This document shows, piece after piece, positions 1 through 8,334 of a DNA stretch of 32,719 nt (position 1 is the stretch's first letter; every line of letters begins with the position of its first letter). A model generated the notes under the pieces. That model saw only the letters and a program-made list of their open reading frames with translations. It made no database searches and was not told the DNA's origin. Source of the DNA: Candidatus Rokubacteria bacterium 13_1_40CM_69_27 (GTDB taxonomy: Bacteria; Methylomirabilota; Methylomirabilia; Rokubacteriales; CSP1-6); contig MNEF01000024.1 of NCBI GenBank assembly GCA_001917535.1, positions 1 to 32,719 of the forward strand. The letters run 5' to 3'. The translations under genes were made by a program, and so were the position numbers.

Positions 1-484
1 TGAAGGTGTTGGCGCGGAGGTCGCGCGTGTACTGGGGGTGGTCCTTCATCATGGCGTCCATGATCCGCCGGGCCGGCAGGCTCAGGTGGCCGGCCTCGTA
101 CTCGGCCAGGTAGTCGCGGGCCCGCTGCCGCCCGCGCACGCGGGCGTAGAAGGCCGGGAAGAGGTCGAGCGCCACCAGCAGGGGCCGTCCCCGGAGCAGC
201 TTGCCGTAGTAGACGCGCTTGGCCGCCGGCAGCGTGTCCTTCAGCTCCCAGGTGAGCCCGATGGCCGCGTCGTGATGCGAGTGGCGCGGCCAGCGGGGAT
301 TCGGCCGCCCGGCCACCGCCTCCCAGAGACAGGCCAGGCCTTCCGGGAAGCGGTAGAAGGTCGAGCAGAACCCCACCTCGTTCACGAAGGCGAGCGCGCT
401 CCGCTCGCTCCGCACGCGCAGGCCGCGGGCGCGGCGGAAGCGCCGGCCGCGGAGGCGTTCGAGGGCGGCCCCGTCGAGGCGATC
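1..484 (-). CDS. AlkZ-related conserved protein, C-terminus off left edge
   Basis: Minus-strand open frame running out of the window at its 3' end. The visible protein has the run FVNEVGF followed by a LWEAVAGR segment, then HSHHDAAIGLTWELKD, VYYGKLLRGRPLLVALDLFP and a YEAGHLSLPARRI segment. From memory this order matches the AlkZ-related / winged-helix proteins distantly linked to DNA glycosylases of the YcaQ/AlkZ group; I cannot confirm this by search. The frame overlaps the amidohydrolase stop by 2 bases. I see no ATG, GTG or TTG in frame near position 484. The first usable start is GTG at 415-413, just before the conserved part, so the true start is unsettled. It is probably the last visible member of the minus-strand run that begins at 5507. 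A role in DNA repair is only a family-level guess. Confidence 0.6.
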
Positions 485-2105
485 AGGGTTGGTATTCGTA
501 GACGACGTTCCCGCCGACGATCGTGAGCACGGAGCGGATCTTGGGGATCCGGTCCTCGGGCACCGTCAGATAGTCGTCACTCAGGACGATCAGGTCGGCG
601 AGCTTGCCCGGCTCCAGCGAGCCGACCCGGCCCTCGGCGTGGGCGATCCAGGCGCTGCCCCGCGTGTAGACGCGCAGCGCCTCCTCGCGGGTGAGGTGCT
701 CGCGGGCGCGGGCCACGTCGCCACGGAGCATCCGGCCCGTGATCATCCACCACAGCGAGACGAACGGCGAGTTGGGGGCGACGATCGTGCCATCCGTGCC
801 CCCGCCCATCGGCACGCCGCTCTGGTACATGGTCTGGAGCGGCGGCTTGGCCACCATGCTCTCGCCCCAGACGCGCTTCATGATGTCGCCCTGGATCACC
901 TGACGATCCTGCACCGTGAGGCCCATGCCAAGCTGCTTCATGCGCTCCAGCTGGGCCGGCGTGACGTGCTCGCCGTGGGCGAAGACCAGGCGCAGGCTGC
1001 GGAGCGGCGTCTGGCGCTGGAGCTCCTCGAACACCCCGAGCATCGTGTTGATCGTCGACTCCAGCGTCGCGTGCAGGTGGAGCGTGATCCCCTTCTGCGT
1101 GGCTGCCGACACCACCTGCTGGAAGTCGGCCAGCGTCTCCCGGGCGATGGGGAACTGGGCGGCGACCGACTGATCCCACATCTGGTCGATGACGACCTCG
1201 CCGAGCCCCAGGATCTTGAGCCAGTCGTCGCCGAACCGTCCGGGCAGCGCCTGGATCCAGCGCCGCGCGCCCTCGAGGTCCCTGACGACGATGTTGAGGC
1301 CCATGCGCACGGTCATCTGCTGGCGCCGCCAGAGCTCGAAGGCCGGCTCGTAGTCGCGGTCCGTCATCTCGCCGCCGATCGGCTCGACCGTGGACGTGAT
1401 CCCCATGGCGTTGAAGTCGCGCATCACGGCGCGCAGCCCCTGCACCTTCTGCTCGAACGGCACCGGCGGCAGCTTGGCCTTCAGCGCGACGACCGCCGGC
1501 GCCCCCCGCACGACGCCGCTGGGGTCGGTGACCCCCAGCGCCTGGGCGGCAGGACTGTTCACGACGGCGGCAGCCAGCAGCATGTGCAGGAGGACGGGGT
1601 GCTGCGGCGCCGCCCGGTCGAGCTCCTCGCGCGTGGGCATGCGCCGCTCCTTGAGCTGGCTCTCGTGCCAGCCGCCGAGCGTCAGGATCCACTCGCCGGG
1701 CTTCACCTTCGCGGCCCGCTCGCGGATCCGAGCCAGGATGTCGTCCACGGACGTCGCGTCGTCCAGGCGCACCTCCTGGGGCCAGCGGAAGCCCGCGCGC
1801 AGCATGTGGACGTGCGAGTCGATGAGGCCAGGCAGCACGGTGCGGCGCCGGAGATCGATCACGCGGGTGCCGGGCCCGGCCAGCGCACGGATCTCCGACG
1901 AGGTCCCCAGCGCGAGGACCTTGCCGTCACGGATCGCGATCGCCTCGCGGATCGAGAAGCGATCGTCCACGGTCACGACCTTGCCGTTGAGCAGCACGAG
2001 CTCGGGGTAGTGCAGGACTGCGGCGGGCACGCCGGCCTGACCGTGCGCGGCCGGGGGCGCCAGGATCAGCAGCGCGGTCACGAGCAGGATGGAGAGCGCG
2101 GGCAT
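483..2105 (-). CDS. Exported YtcJ-type amidohydrolase (Amidohydro_3)
   Basis: 540 residues, the usual length for YtcJ-like metal-dependent hydrolases. An N-terminal signal peptide (hydrophobic run at about residues 4-20, followed by AAHG) predicts export. The metal-binding HxH is seen in LPGLIDSHVHM (His98, His100). Later conserved pieces are a Trp-His segment (GGWHESQLKERRMPTREEL), LHLHATLE, FAHGEHVT and a GGTDG turn where the family usually has GSDxP. The C-terminal LEPGKLADLIVLSDD segment is the standard urease-fold beta-sandwich closing. The family hydrolyses amide or cyclic-amide bonds, but the substrate here cannot be read. A GAGGAGG ribosome site lies 5 bases before the ATG. The gene starts 12 bases after the Mo-hydroxylase stop, so both probably act in one periplasmic pathway, for example opening a lactam made by ring hydroxylation (inference). 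Confidence 0.85.
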   Translation of the reverse strand: MPALSILLVTALLILAPPAAHGQAGVPAAVLHYPELVLLNGKVVTVDDRFSIREAIAIRDGKVLALGTSSEIRALAGPGTRVIDLRRRTVLPGLIDSHVHMLRAGFRWPQEVRLDDATSVDDILARIRERAAKVKPGEWILTLGGWHESQLKERRMPTREELDRAAPQHPVLLHMLLAAAVVNSPAAQALGVTDPSGVVRGAPAVVALKAKLPPVPFEQKVQGLRAVMRDFNAMGITSTVEPIGGEMTDRDYEPAFELWRRQQMTVRMGLNIVVRDLEGARRWIQALPGRFGDDWLKILGLGEVVIDQMWDQSVAAQFPIARETLADFQQVVSAATQKGITLHLHATLESTINTMLGVFEELQRQTPLRSLRLVFAHGEHVTPAQLERMKQLGMGLTVQDRQVIQGDIMKRVWGESMVAKPPLQTMYQSGVPMGGGTDGTIVAPNSPFVSLWWMITGRMLRGDVARAREHLTREEALRVYTRGSAWIAHAEGRVGSLEPGKLADLIVLSDDYLTVPEDRIPKIRSVLTIVGGNVVYEYQP

Positions 2106-2117
2106 CGTCGCCTCCTC

Positions 2118-4343
2118 TCAGGCGCGGGTTACGGCGTCGAGCGCCGCCTTGATCCGCTCTGGCGTGAACGGCACCGTTCTCACCCGCGTGCCGGTGGCGT
2201 CGAAGATGGCGTTGGCGATCGCCGCGGGTACCGGACAGGCGGCGGGCTCGCCCGCGCCCACCGGGCGCTGGTCCGGGCGGTTGACGAGGACGATCTCCAC
2301 CTCGTCCGGCGCCTCGGCGAAGGTGAGGATCGGGTAGGAGCGCCAGTCGAGGCTCGTCACGCGCGCGCGGTCGAACTTCACCTCTTCCTTGAGCGTCCGG
2401 CTGATCGTCTGGATCACGTTGCCCTCGATCTGGTTCCTCACGCCGTCGGGGTTGATGACGAGGCCGCAGTCGTGGGCGATCCAGGCGCGCGTCACCCGGA
2501 CGGCGCCGGTCCGGCGGTCCACCGCCACCTCGGCCACCATCGCCACGTAGGCGTTCTCGTTCTCGTACTGGACGTACGCGATGCCGCGCCCCGTGGCCAC
2601 CGGGCGGCTCGCCGCGCCCGGCTTCGGCGATGGGCGCGTCTCCCAGCGCGCCAGCAGGGCCGCCGCCTCGACGACGGCGATGGCGCGCGAGTCCGTGAGG
2701 TGGCGCAGGCGGAACTGGACGGGGTCGGCGCCCGCGGCCGCCGCCAGCTCGTCCATGAACGACTCGTTGGCGAAGGAGTTCTGGGGCGCCCCCAGCCCGC
2801 GCAGCGCCGAGGGGCGCAGCGCCGCTCGCGGCAACCAGTGAACGACCACGCGACCGTTCGGGAACACATAGCCGTACTTCGCGTTGCGATCGCCACCGCT
2901 CAGGCCGGCCTTGATCGCCCGTCCGGTGAGCTGTCCGGCCAGCGTGTTGCCCGCCTCGCTCCGGGGCCGCGTGGAGTGGGTCGGCGTCCACACCTCATAG
3001 TCCCAGGCGACCACGCGGCCCTGCGCGTCGAGACCGCCGCGGACCTGCATGACCATGCTCGGCCCCTTGGGCTCCCAGCCGTGCTCGTCGTGGCGCATCC
3101 ACTGCACTCTCACGGGGCGCCCGACCGCCTGCGACAGCAGCGCGGCATCCGCCGCGACATCGTCGGCGCCGTTGTGGCCGTAGCAGCCCGCCGCCTCCGC
3201 GAAGACGAGGCGGACGTTGTCCGGCGCCAGCCCCAGCAGCTCGGCCAGGGAGTCGCGCAGCCCGAAGACCCCCTGGCTCGCGCACCACACCGTGGCCTTG
3301 CCGTCCCGCACGTCGGCCACGGCGCAGGAGGGACCGATGGAGGCGTGCATCTGGAACGGCCACTCGTAGGTCGCGTGCAGCGACTTCGCCGCAATCGCCA
3401 GCGCCGGGCCCACGTCGCCCACGGTCAGGAGGGCGCGGTCGGTGGTGCGGGCGCCGCGCATCGTCTGGTAGAGCTCCTTCATCTCCGACAAGGCGGGACC
3501 GTCTTTCCAGGCGACCTTCAGCTCCCGGGCCGCCCGGATCGCCTGCTCCTCGCGCTCGCACACGACGCCCACGAAGTTGCCGGTGCGCACGACCTTGACG
3601 ACGCCGGGCAGCCCGCCCAGGGAGCCCTCGTCGACGCTCTCCAGCGTCGCGCCGATGGCGGCGGGCCTGACGACGCGCCCCTGCAGCATCCCGGGCAGGC
3701 GCAAGTCGTGCACGTACGTGTGCGTCCCCGTGACCTTGCCGGGGATGTCCACGCGGGGCGCCGCGGTGCCGACGACGGTGTACCCGGCGGGACTCTTGGG
3801 CTTGGCCGTCTTCGTCACCGCGCGATTGAAGCGCTGGCCGCCGATCAGCTCGGCGTAGGTCACCCGCTTCGACGGCTCCTCCCTCGCGCTCACGACGCCA
3901 TCCTTGACGACGAGCCGCTCGCCGGGCGCCCCCAGGCGCGCCGCCGCCATCTCCAGCAGCGCCTGCCGGGCCTCCGCGGCCGCCTGGCGGAGCTGCGGCC
4001 CGCCCTGATCGATCGTCTTGCTGCCGACCGTGTAGCCTTGATCGGGCGTGCGGGCGGTGTCGCCCTGCACGATCGCGATGCGCGCGACGGGCACGTCCAG
4101 CTCCTCGGCGACGATCTGGGAGAGCGCGGTCTCCACGCCGGTGCCCAGCTCGACCTTGCCGGTGAAGACCGTGACGCGGCCGTCGCCCCCGACGGCGAGC
4201 CACGAATCGATCCACGCATACTGCGCGAGCCGCTCGGGCGGCGTGGAGGTCTGCGCCCCGAGCTCGAGGGGCAGGCTGAACGTCACGATGAGCGCGCCCC
4301 CGCCCGTGAGGAACCGCCGCCGGGAGATCGTCGCCGTCGTCAC
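2118..4343 (-). CDS. Mo-hydroxylase large subunit, IorB-like, copy 1
   Basis: 741 residues, full length for the molybdopterin-binding subunit of isoquinoline-1-oxidoreductase / aldehyde-dehydrogenase-type enzymes (xanthine oxidase family). A twin-arginine signal is present (SRRRFLTGGGALIVTFSLPL), so the folded cofactor enzyme is expected to be Tat-exported, as in IorB. The aldehyde-oxidase hammerhead region is at about 210-300. A GCYGHNG segment sits at the dioxo-Mo contact region, followed by VGRPVRVQWMRHDEHGW. The C-terminal VGAGEPAACP segment carries the likely catalytic glutamate (about E699). The start is GTG at 4343, supported by GGAGG about 9 bases upstream. The gene follows the 2Fe-2S subunit by 13 bases. 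It hydroxylates an N-heterocycle or aldehyde using water; the substrate is unknown. A close paralogue is at 12176-14404. Confidence 0.9.
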   Translation of the reverse strand: MTTATISRRRFLTGGGALIVTFSLPLELGAQTSTPPERLAQYAWIDSWLAVGGDGRVTVFTGKVELGTGVETALSQIVAEELDVPVARIAIVQGDTARTPDQGYTVGSKTIDQGGPQLRQAAAEARQALLEMAAARLGAPGERLVVKDGVVSAREEPSKRVTYAELIGGQRFNRAVTKTAKPKSPAGYTVVGTAAPRVDIPGKVTGTHTYVHDLRLPGMLQGRVVRPAAIGATLESVDEGSLGGLPGVVKVVRTGNFVGVVCEREEQAIRAARELKVAWKDGPALSEMKELYQTMRGARTTDRALLTVGDVGPALAIAAKSLHATYEWPFQMHASIGPSCAVADVRDGKATVWCASQGVFGLRDSLAELLGLAPDNVRLVFAEAAGCYGHNGADDVAADAALLSQAVGRPVRVQWMRHDEHGWEPKGPSMVMQVRGGLDAQGRVVAWDYEVWTPTHSTRPRSEAGNTLAGQLTGRAIKAGLSGGDRNAKYGYVFPNGRVVVHWLPRAALRPSALRGLGAPQNSFANESFMDELAAAAGADPVQFRLRHLTDSRAIAVVEAAALLARWETRPSPKPGAASRPVATGRGIAYVQYENENAYVAMVAEVAVDRRTGAVRVTRAWIAHDCGLVINPDGVRNQIEGNVIQTISRTLKEEVKFDRARVTSLDWRSYPILTFAEAPDEVEIVLVNRPDQRPVGAGEPAACPVPAAIANAIFDATGTRVRTVPFTPERIKAALDAVTRA

Positions 4344-4356
4344 CGCCCCACCCTCC

Positions 4357-4815
4357 TCAGGCCCGCGCCACGCGCCGGACGGCGCGCAGGATGCGCATGT
4401 GGGTGCCGCAGCGACAGAGGTTACCGGCCAGCGCCTCCCGGATCTGCGCCTCGCCCGGGCGCGGCGTGCGCTTGATCAGCGCCGCCGCGGTCATGATCAT
4501 CCCGTTGATGCAGTAGCCGCACTGGGCCGCCTGCTCGTCGATGAAGGCCTGCTGGAGCGGGTGGGGTTTCTCGCGAGTGCCCAGCCCCTCGAGCGTGGTG
4601 ACCGGCGAGCGGACGGAGGAGACGGGCGTCACGCAAGAGCGGACGGCCCGGTCCCCCAGGTGCACGGTGCACGCCCCGCACTGGGCCAGGCCGCAGCCGA
4701 ACTTGGGTCCGTTGAGGTTGAGCTCGTTGCGCAGCACGTAGAGCAGCGGCGTGTCCGGGGCCGCCTCGACGCGATACCGCTTGCCGTTGACGGTGATCTG
4801 GAGCTGGCTGGCCAT
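4357..4815 (-). CDS. Mo-hydroxylase 2Fe-2S small subunit, IorA-like, copy 1
   Basis: 152 residues, typical for the two-cluster iron-sulfur subunit of xanthine-oxidase-family enzymes. The plant-type ferredoxin site uses Cys41, Cys46, Cys49 and Cys61 (GCGLAQCGACTV). The C-terminal four-helix [2Fe-2S] site uses Cys99, Cys102, Cys134 and Cys136 (QCGYCINGM and NLCRCGTH). It passes electrons from the Mo site of the 741-residue subunit encoded just downstream. It has no signal peptide of its own, so it probably rides through Tat bound to the large subunit. A GGAGGAG ribosome site stands 5 bases before the ATG. No FAD subunit is encoded nearby. This fits the IorAB type, which passes electrons to a cytochrome rather than to NAD. 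Confidence 0.92.
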   Translation of the reverse strand: MASQLQITVNGKRYRVEAAPDTPLLYVLRNELNLNGPKFGCGLAQCGACTVHLGDRAVRSCVTPVSSVRSPVTTLEGLGTREKPHPLQQAFIDEQAAQCGYCINGMIMTAAALIKRTPRPGEAQIREALAGNLCRCGTHMRILRAVRRVARA

Positions 4816-4872
4816 GACGTCTCCTCCGGGACCAGACGCTGGACGCAGTTTTACCGCGGACGAGGAGGAATT

Positions 4873-5214
4873 CTACCTCCGGTAGAGCGCGTCCGTCTTG
4901 GCCGCCATGATGAAGTCGTTGCGGTGCAGGCCGCGGATGGCGTGGGTCCACCAGGTCACCGTGACCCGCCCCCACTCGGTGAGGAGCGCGGGATGGTGGC
5001 CCTCCTCTTCCGCGATGGCCCCCACCCGGTTGGTGAAGGCCAGGGCGGCGGCGAAGTCGGGGAAGGCGAAGACGCGCTCCAGCCGCCTGATCCCGTCGCG
5101 CTCGACGACGCTCCAGCCCGGAATCTGGGGCTTGAGCTCGCGCGTCTCCGCCTCGGTCACGGGCGGCGCGTCGCTCCGGCAGGCGACGCACTTCTCGCCC
5201 GCCAGGCGACTCAT
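4873..5214 (-). CDS. phhB: Pterin-4a-carbinolamine dehydratase
   Basis: 113 residues, matching the PCD/DCoH family. It dehydrates 4a-hydroxytetrahydropterin, recycling the cofactor of aromatic amino acid hydroxylases; some bacterial homologues are thought to act in molybdopterin or other pterin metabolism. The family signature is clear: [21 protein letters not shown] followed by [19 protein letters not shown]. The catalytic His-His pair and the later His are all present. The N-terminus carries an extra CxxC (CVAC) seen in many bacterial PhhB proteins. Its ATG shares one base with the stop of the upstream secreted-protein gene (TGATG), indicating translational coupling. The molybdopterin-enzyme genes lie 57 bases downstream; a link to pterin handling for them is possible but unproven. 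No phenylalanine hydroxylase gene is in view. Confidence 0.92.
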   Translation of the reverse strand: MSRLAGEKCVACRSDAPPVTEAETRELKPQIPGWSVVERDGIRRLERVFAFPDFAAALAFTNRVGAIAEEEGHHPALLTEWGRVTVTWWTHAIRGLHRNDFIMAAKTDALYRR

Positions 5215-5507
5215 CAGCCGCCCGCTTTGCGGATCGCCGTCGCCCGGAGCTTGCCGCCTTCCTGGGCGTAGACGACGGCGACCTCGTCCTTGACGGCGAC
5301 GTCCTTGAGCAGCTCGGGACGCGCCAGGAACGTGAGGTTCTGCCTGGTCTGGGCGTCGCGGAGGGTGAGCGTGCTCTGGGCGGCGTCGATGGCCACGATG
5401 GTGCCCATGTGCGTATTCGGTCCCGCCAGCTCGCAGGCCGGCGCCACCGCGGCCGCGCCGAGGAGCACCAGGGAGAGAACGACGAGGAGCGTCCTGCTCA
5501 ATGTCAT
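5214..5507 (-). CDS. Small secreted beta-rich protein, OB-like
   Basis: 97 residues with a clean Sec signal peptide (hydrophobic core at about residues 6-19, then an AVAPA-like cleavage site). The mature part, of about 70 residues, alternates hydrophobic and polar residues: [45 protein letters not shown]. This resembles the small OB-like CusF/DUF5666 periplasmic domains, but the His/Trp/Met copper ligands of CusF are not seen, so a metal role should not be assumed. An AAGGAGG ribosome site precedes the ATG. It is the first gene of the minus-strand run and its stop overlaps the phhB start by one base. It is divergent from the DUF3750-like gene at 5585, with about 77 bases between the starts. 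Function unknown. Confidence 0.7.
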   Translation of the reverse strand: MTLSRTLLVVLSLVLLGAAAVAPACELAGPNTHMGTIVAIDAAQSTLTLRDAQTRQNLTFLARPELLKDVAVKDEVAVVYAQEGGKLRATAIRKAGG

Positions 5508-5584
5508 GGTCCGCCTCCTTCCGAGTCCGACTCTACCGAGGCATTAAACCGCCGGGCGCGGTCGAGCGCAACGCTGCTATTTTC

Positions 5585-6319
5585 ATGGGGATGGGCCGCT
5601 GGATGAGGTGGGCGCTGCCGTGGCTCGCGCTGGCGGCGATCTCCGGATGCGCCGTGCTGGCGCGGAGCGACTGGCGGCAGGCGCGGCGCGATTCGTCGGG
5701 ACAGGCGCCCCATCCTGGAATCACCCCGGAGGCGGTCGTTCAGGTGTACGCGGCGCGTGCGGTCGGTTGGCGCGGCGTGCTCGCCGTGCACACGTGGATC
5801 GCGGTGAAACCGAGCGGCGCCCCCTCCTACACGCGCTACGAGGTCATCGGCTGGCGCGTGGACCGCGGGGCGCCGGCCGTGCGCGTCAACCGCGCGGGGC
5901 CCGACAACTACTGGTTCGGCAGTCGCCCCCGCCTGCTCGCCGACCGGCGGGGCGACGGCGTCGACGCGCTGATCGCCCGGATCGAAGCCGCCGTCACCGC
6001 GTATCCCTACGGCTCGGCGTACCGCACGTGGCCAGGGCCGAACAGCAATACCTTCACCGCCTACATCGCCCGGGCCGTTCCGGAGCTGCGGCTCGACCTG
6101 CCGCCGACCGCGATCGGCAAGGACTTCCTGCCCGGGGGCGCCGTCTTCGCCACGAGCCCGGGCGGCCTCGGCGTGCAGGTCTCGCTCCTCGGGCTGGCCG
6201 GCGTGCTCGTCGGCTGGGAGGAAGGCGTCGAGGTGAACCTCCTGGGCCTGACGTTCGGCCTCGACCTCAAGGAGCCCGCGCTGAAGCTGCCGGCGGCCGG
6301 ACGTCTCGGCGTGCCCTGA
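5585..6319 (+). CDS. DUF3750-like lipoprotein
   Basis: About 244 residues from the first of three closely spaced in-frame ATGs (5585, 5591, 5603). I chose the first because none has a clear ribosome site. A signal peptide ends in a lipobox, AISGC, so the protein should be lipid-anchored. The mature part contains WRGVLAVHTWIAVKP, YTRYEVIGWRV, a PDNYWFGSRP segment, YPYGSAYRTWPGPNSNTF and PPTAIGKDFLP. These match my recollection of the DUF3750 family, whose layout (His in a VHTWIA segment, Cys/Asn-type NSNTF segment) hints at a papain-like fold. That fold assignment is an inference. The C-terminus, rich in Gly and Leu (GVQVSLLGLAGVLVGWEEGVEVNLLG), could line a membrane or a barrel. No operon partner on this strand. 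Confidence 0.75.
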   Translation: MGMGRWMRWALPWLALAAISGCAVLARSDWRQARRDSSGQAPHPGITPEAVVQVYAARAVGWRGVLAVHTWIAVKPSGAPSYTRYEVIGWRVDRGAPAVRVNRAGPDNYWFGSRPRLLADRRGDGVDALIARIEAAVTAYPYGSAYRTWPGPNSNTFTAYIARAVPELRLDLPPTAIGKDFLPGGAVFATSPGGLGVQVSLLGLAGVLVGWEEGVEVNLLGLTFGLDLKEPALKLPAAGRLGVP

Positions 6320-6325
6320 GCGCCG

Positions 6326-7171
6326 TCAGCCGACGAACTTCGCGATCGCGTCGATGACCGCCTGGGGCTGCTCCTCGGGGATGAAGTGCCCACACTCGGG
6401 GATCGCCCAGCCCTCGACGCGTTCGCAGCGCGCCTTCCACACGCCCAGCATGTCCGACGCCTGCGGCATTCGGCCCGACTCGCCCCAGAGCACCAGCGTC
6501 GGCGCCCGAACCTTCTTGTCGCGATCGGCGGCGTCGTGCTCGAGGTCGATCGTCCCGCCGGCGCGGTAGTCCTCGAAGCCCGCGCGCATGGCGCCGGGCT
6601 GGCGGAAGCAGCGCAGATACTCCTGCACCGCGTCCTCCTCGATGGCGGCGGGATTGTAGGTCCAGACCGTGTACATGTAGCGAAGATAGATGTCCTCCCG
6701 GCCGGCGGTGAGGGCCTCGGGCAGGTCGGGAACCAGATGAAAGAGCCAGTGCCACCGGGCCCGGGCGCCGCGCTGGTCCATCCTCTCGAAGAGGTCGTAG
6801 GTCGGCGCGATGTCCAGCAGCACGAGGTGCGTGAGCAGCGCCGGATGGTCGAGCGCGAAGCGGTGGGCGACGCGCCCGCCGCGGTCGTGACCGACGAGCA
6901 CGATCGGCCCGAGGCCGAGCGCCCGGATCACGTCGGCGACGTCGGCGGCCATCGCGCGCTTGTCGTAGCCGCTCGGCGGACGATCGGAGTCGCCGTAGCC
7001 GCGCAGGTCGGGCGCCACCACGGTGAAGCGCTCGGCCAGCGCCGGCACCACCTTGCGCCACATGTGACCGGTCTGAGGCCAGCCGTGAAGCAGGACCATG
7101 CCGGGGCCGCGCCCCTCGCGCCGGTAATGGATGCGAACTCCATCGCGGTTTCTCACGACGCCGCGGGTCAT
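6326..7171 (-). CDS. Haloacetate (fluoroacetate-type) dehalogenase-like alpha/beta hydrolase
   Basis: 281 residues from the ATG at 7171, preferred over the GTG at 7180 because GAGG lies 8 bases before it. Alpha/beta-hydrolase fold with oxyanion motif HGWP, nucleophile Asp in GHDRGGR (about residue 96), acid Asp in VLLDIAP (about 120) and base His in ECGHFIPEE (about 262). The residues that bind the carboxylate and halide in fluoroacetate dehalogenases are all present by eye: Arg-Arg in DRGGR, His-Trp in RWHWLF and Tyr in EDYRAG. The expected reaction is hydrolytic removal of halide from a 2-haloacetate via an Asp ester (EC 3.8.1.3). Epoxide hydrolases are the main alternative, but they lack this Arg pair. 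Cytoplasmic. It may share a transcript with the upstream 320-residue gene, 63 bases away. Confidence 0.8.
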   Translation of the reverse strand: MTRGVVRNRDGVRIHYRREGRGPGMVLLHGWPQTGHMWRKVVPALAERFTVVAPDLRGYGDSDRPPSGYDKRAMAADVADVIRALGLGPIVLVGHDRGGRVAHRFALDHPALLTHLVLLDIAPTYDLFERMDQRGARARWHWLFHLVPDLPEALTAGREDIYLRYMYTVWTYNPAAIEEDAVQEYLRCFRQPGAMRAGFEDYRAGGTIDLEHDAADRDKKVRAPTLVLWGESGRMPQASDMLGVWKARCERVEGWAIPECGHFIPEEQPQAVIDAIAKFVG

Positions 7172-7234
7172 GGCGATCACCTCAGCGTGGTTGGGTCAGT
7201 TCCGTGACGCGAAACGGCTGGAGCGAGTCGATCG

Positions 7235-8197
7235 TCACATTCCCGGGTCGTCCCTGTTCTCTTCGATGACCCGGGTGACCGGGCGCGAGCCCATCGCGCC
7301 CCCCATCCAGCCGGGCACCACCGCCGAGAAGCGGCCGGCAGTGCCGCCGGCCACCACGATCACGATCTCGTCCGGGGACGGGAACTTCGGAATGAGGTCA
7401 TCCGGCTCGGCCCCGGCGAGCAGATTCTTGAGCCGGCCGCTCTCGCCGCCGTCGGGGCCTGGCGCCAGGTCGCGGGCGGGCCGCCGGATCGTGTCGTAGA
7501 GGAACTGCCGCACGTCGCGCTTGGACCAGCCCTCGTCGCCGAGCGTCTTGGCGTGCTCGGGCCCGATCACCCACAGCGTGTGGCCGTAGAGCGGGAAGGC
7601 CTTGTGGTTCCACACGCCGGCCGCCGACCAGCCGAGCGAGGCCAGGAGCTGGGGCGCCCCGCGGCTCAGATGATCGTTGACCATGAAGGGCGCCTCGCCG
7701 GAGAAGAGCGTCACCGCGCTCGCCGCCGCGGCGAAGCCGCGCTCCACGTGCAAGGGCTCCCAGGGCGAGGCTTCCTCGTGCTCGCCGATGCAGTAGGTGT
7801 AGCGCCCCGGATGCCCCATGGTGGACATCGCGATCTCCCCCGGCCGGGCGCCGCCGAGGTTGATCATGAGGCGGGCCGGGCCATTGAGGATGATGAGCGG
7901 CGAGGCGGCGTTGGTGGTGCCCGACTGGCCGTGCAGGTTGAAGGCCGGATCGCACACCGCCTCGACCACGGCCAGCACCATGGGAAAGTACTCGAGCCGG
8001 CACCCGGCCATGACCGCGTTGACCGCGATCTTTTCGACGGTCGCGCGGCCGTAGTTGGGAGCGACGAGCCCGATCAGCTCGTCCGGCTTGCGTCGCGTGG
8101 CGCCCAACATCCGCTCGACGCGCTCGCGCGTGGGCGGCACCACGGGCAGCCCATCGGTCACGCCACGCTCGAACCAGATTTCGAGGTCGTCCGCCAT
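7235..8197 (-). CDS. Conserved hypothetical protein (GLPVVPPT family)
   Basis: 320 residues, no signal peptide or membrane segment. It opens with FERGVTDGLPVVPPTRERVE and continues with GLVAPNYGRATVEKIAVNAVMAGC, FNLHGQSGTTNAASPLIILN, GRYTYCIGEHEE and a Gly-rich C-terminal VVAGGTAGRFSAVVPGW segment. I associate this architecture with proteins that recur next to UGSC-type (seleno)proteins and in degradative clusters, but I know of no demonstrated function. Two cysteines are visible and no classical redox motif. It lies 63 bases upstream of the dehalogenase-like gene on the same strand, so the two may be co-transcribed. The ATG lacks a strong ribosome site. Confidence 0.65.
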   Translation of the reverse strand: MADDLEIWFERGVTDGLPVVPPTRERVERMLGATRRKPDELIGLVAPNYGRATVEKIAVNAVMAGCRLEYFPMVLAVVEAVCDPAFNLHGQSGTTNAASPLIILNGPARLMINLGGARPGEIAMSTMGHPGRYTYCIGEHEEASPWEPLHVERGFAAAASAVTLFSGEAPFMVNDHLSRGAPQLLASLGWSAAGVWNHKAFPLYGHTLWVIGPEHAKTLGDEGWSKRDVRQFLYDTIRRPARDLAPGPDGGESGRLKNLLAGAEPDDLIPKFPSPDEIVIVVAGGTAGRFSAVVPGWMGGAMGSRPVTRVIEENRDDPGM

Positions 8198-8247
8198 GGC
8201 CCGCCCATGCTATCACCCGCCCACTCTTCGGCAGGGAGCCCATGCCC

Positions 8248-8267
8248 GCCTCCCGAAGGGGGGAGGC
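8248..8267. repeat. Hairpin in divergent intergenic region
   Basis: GCCTCCC and GGGAGGC form a 7-bp perfect stem with a 6-base loop between the starts of the minus-strand hypothetical (8197) and the plus-strand coiled-coil gene (8418). No T-run follows on either strand, so it is not a standard terminator. It may lie in a 5' leader. Confidence 0.35.
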
Positions 8268-8334
8268 CGTCTCCATCTAAGAGGCCGATTCTGATGGGCC
8301 AATTTTTCCATGGTGGCCGTCCGACCGCGTGCTA

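Noticed and set aside
489-4475. A 1328-codon open frame on the plus strand
   Set aside because: It is antisense to the amidohydrolase and Mo-hydroxylase genes, which have clear motifs; its product is His/Arg/Gly-rich without any domain. GC-rich codon bias keeps the antisense frame open.
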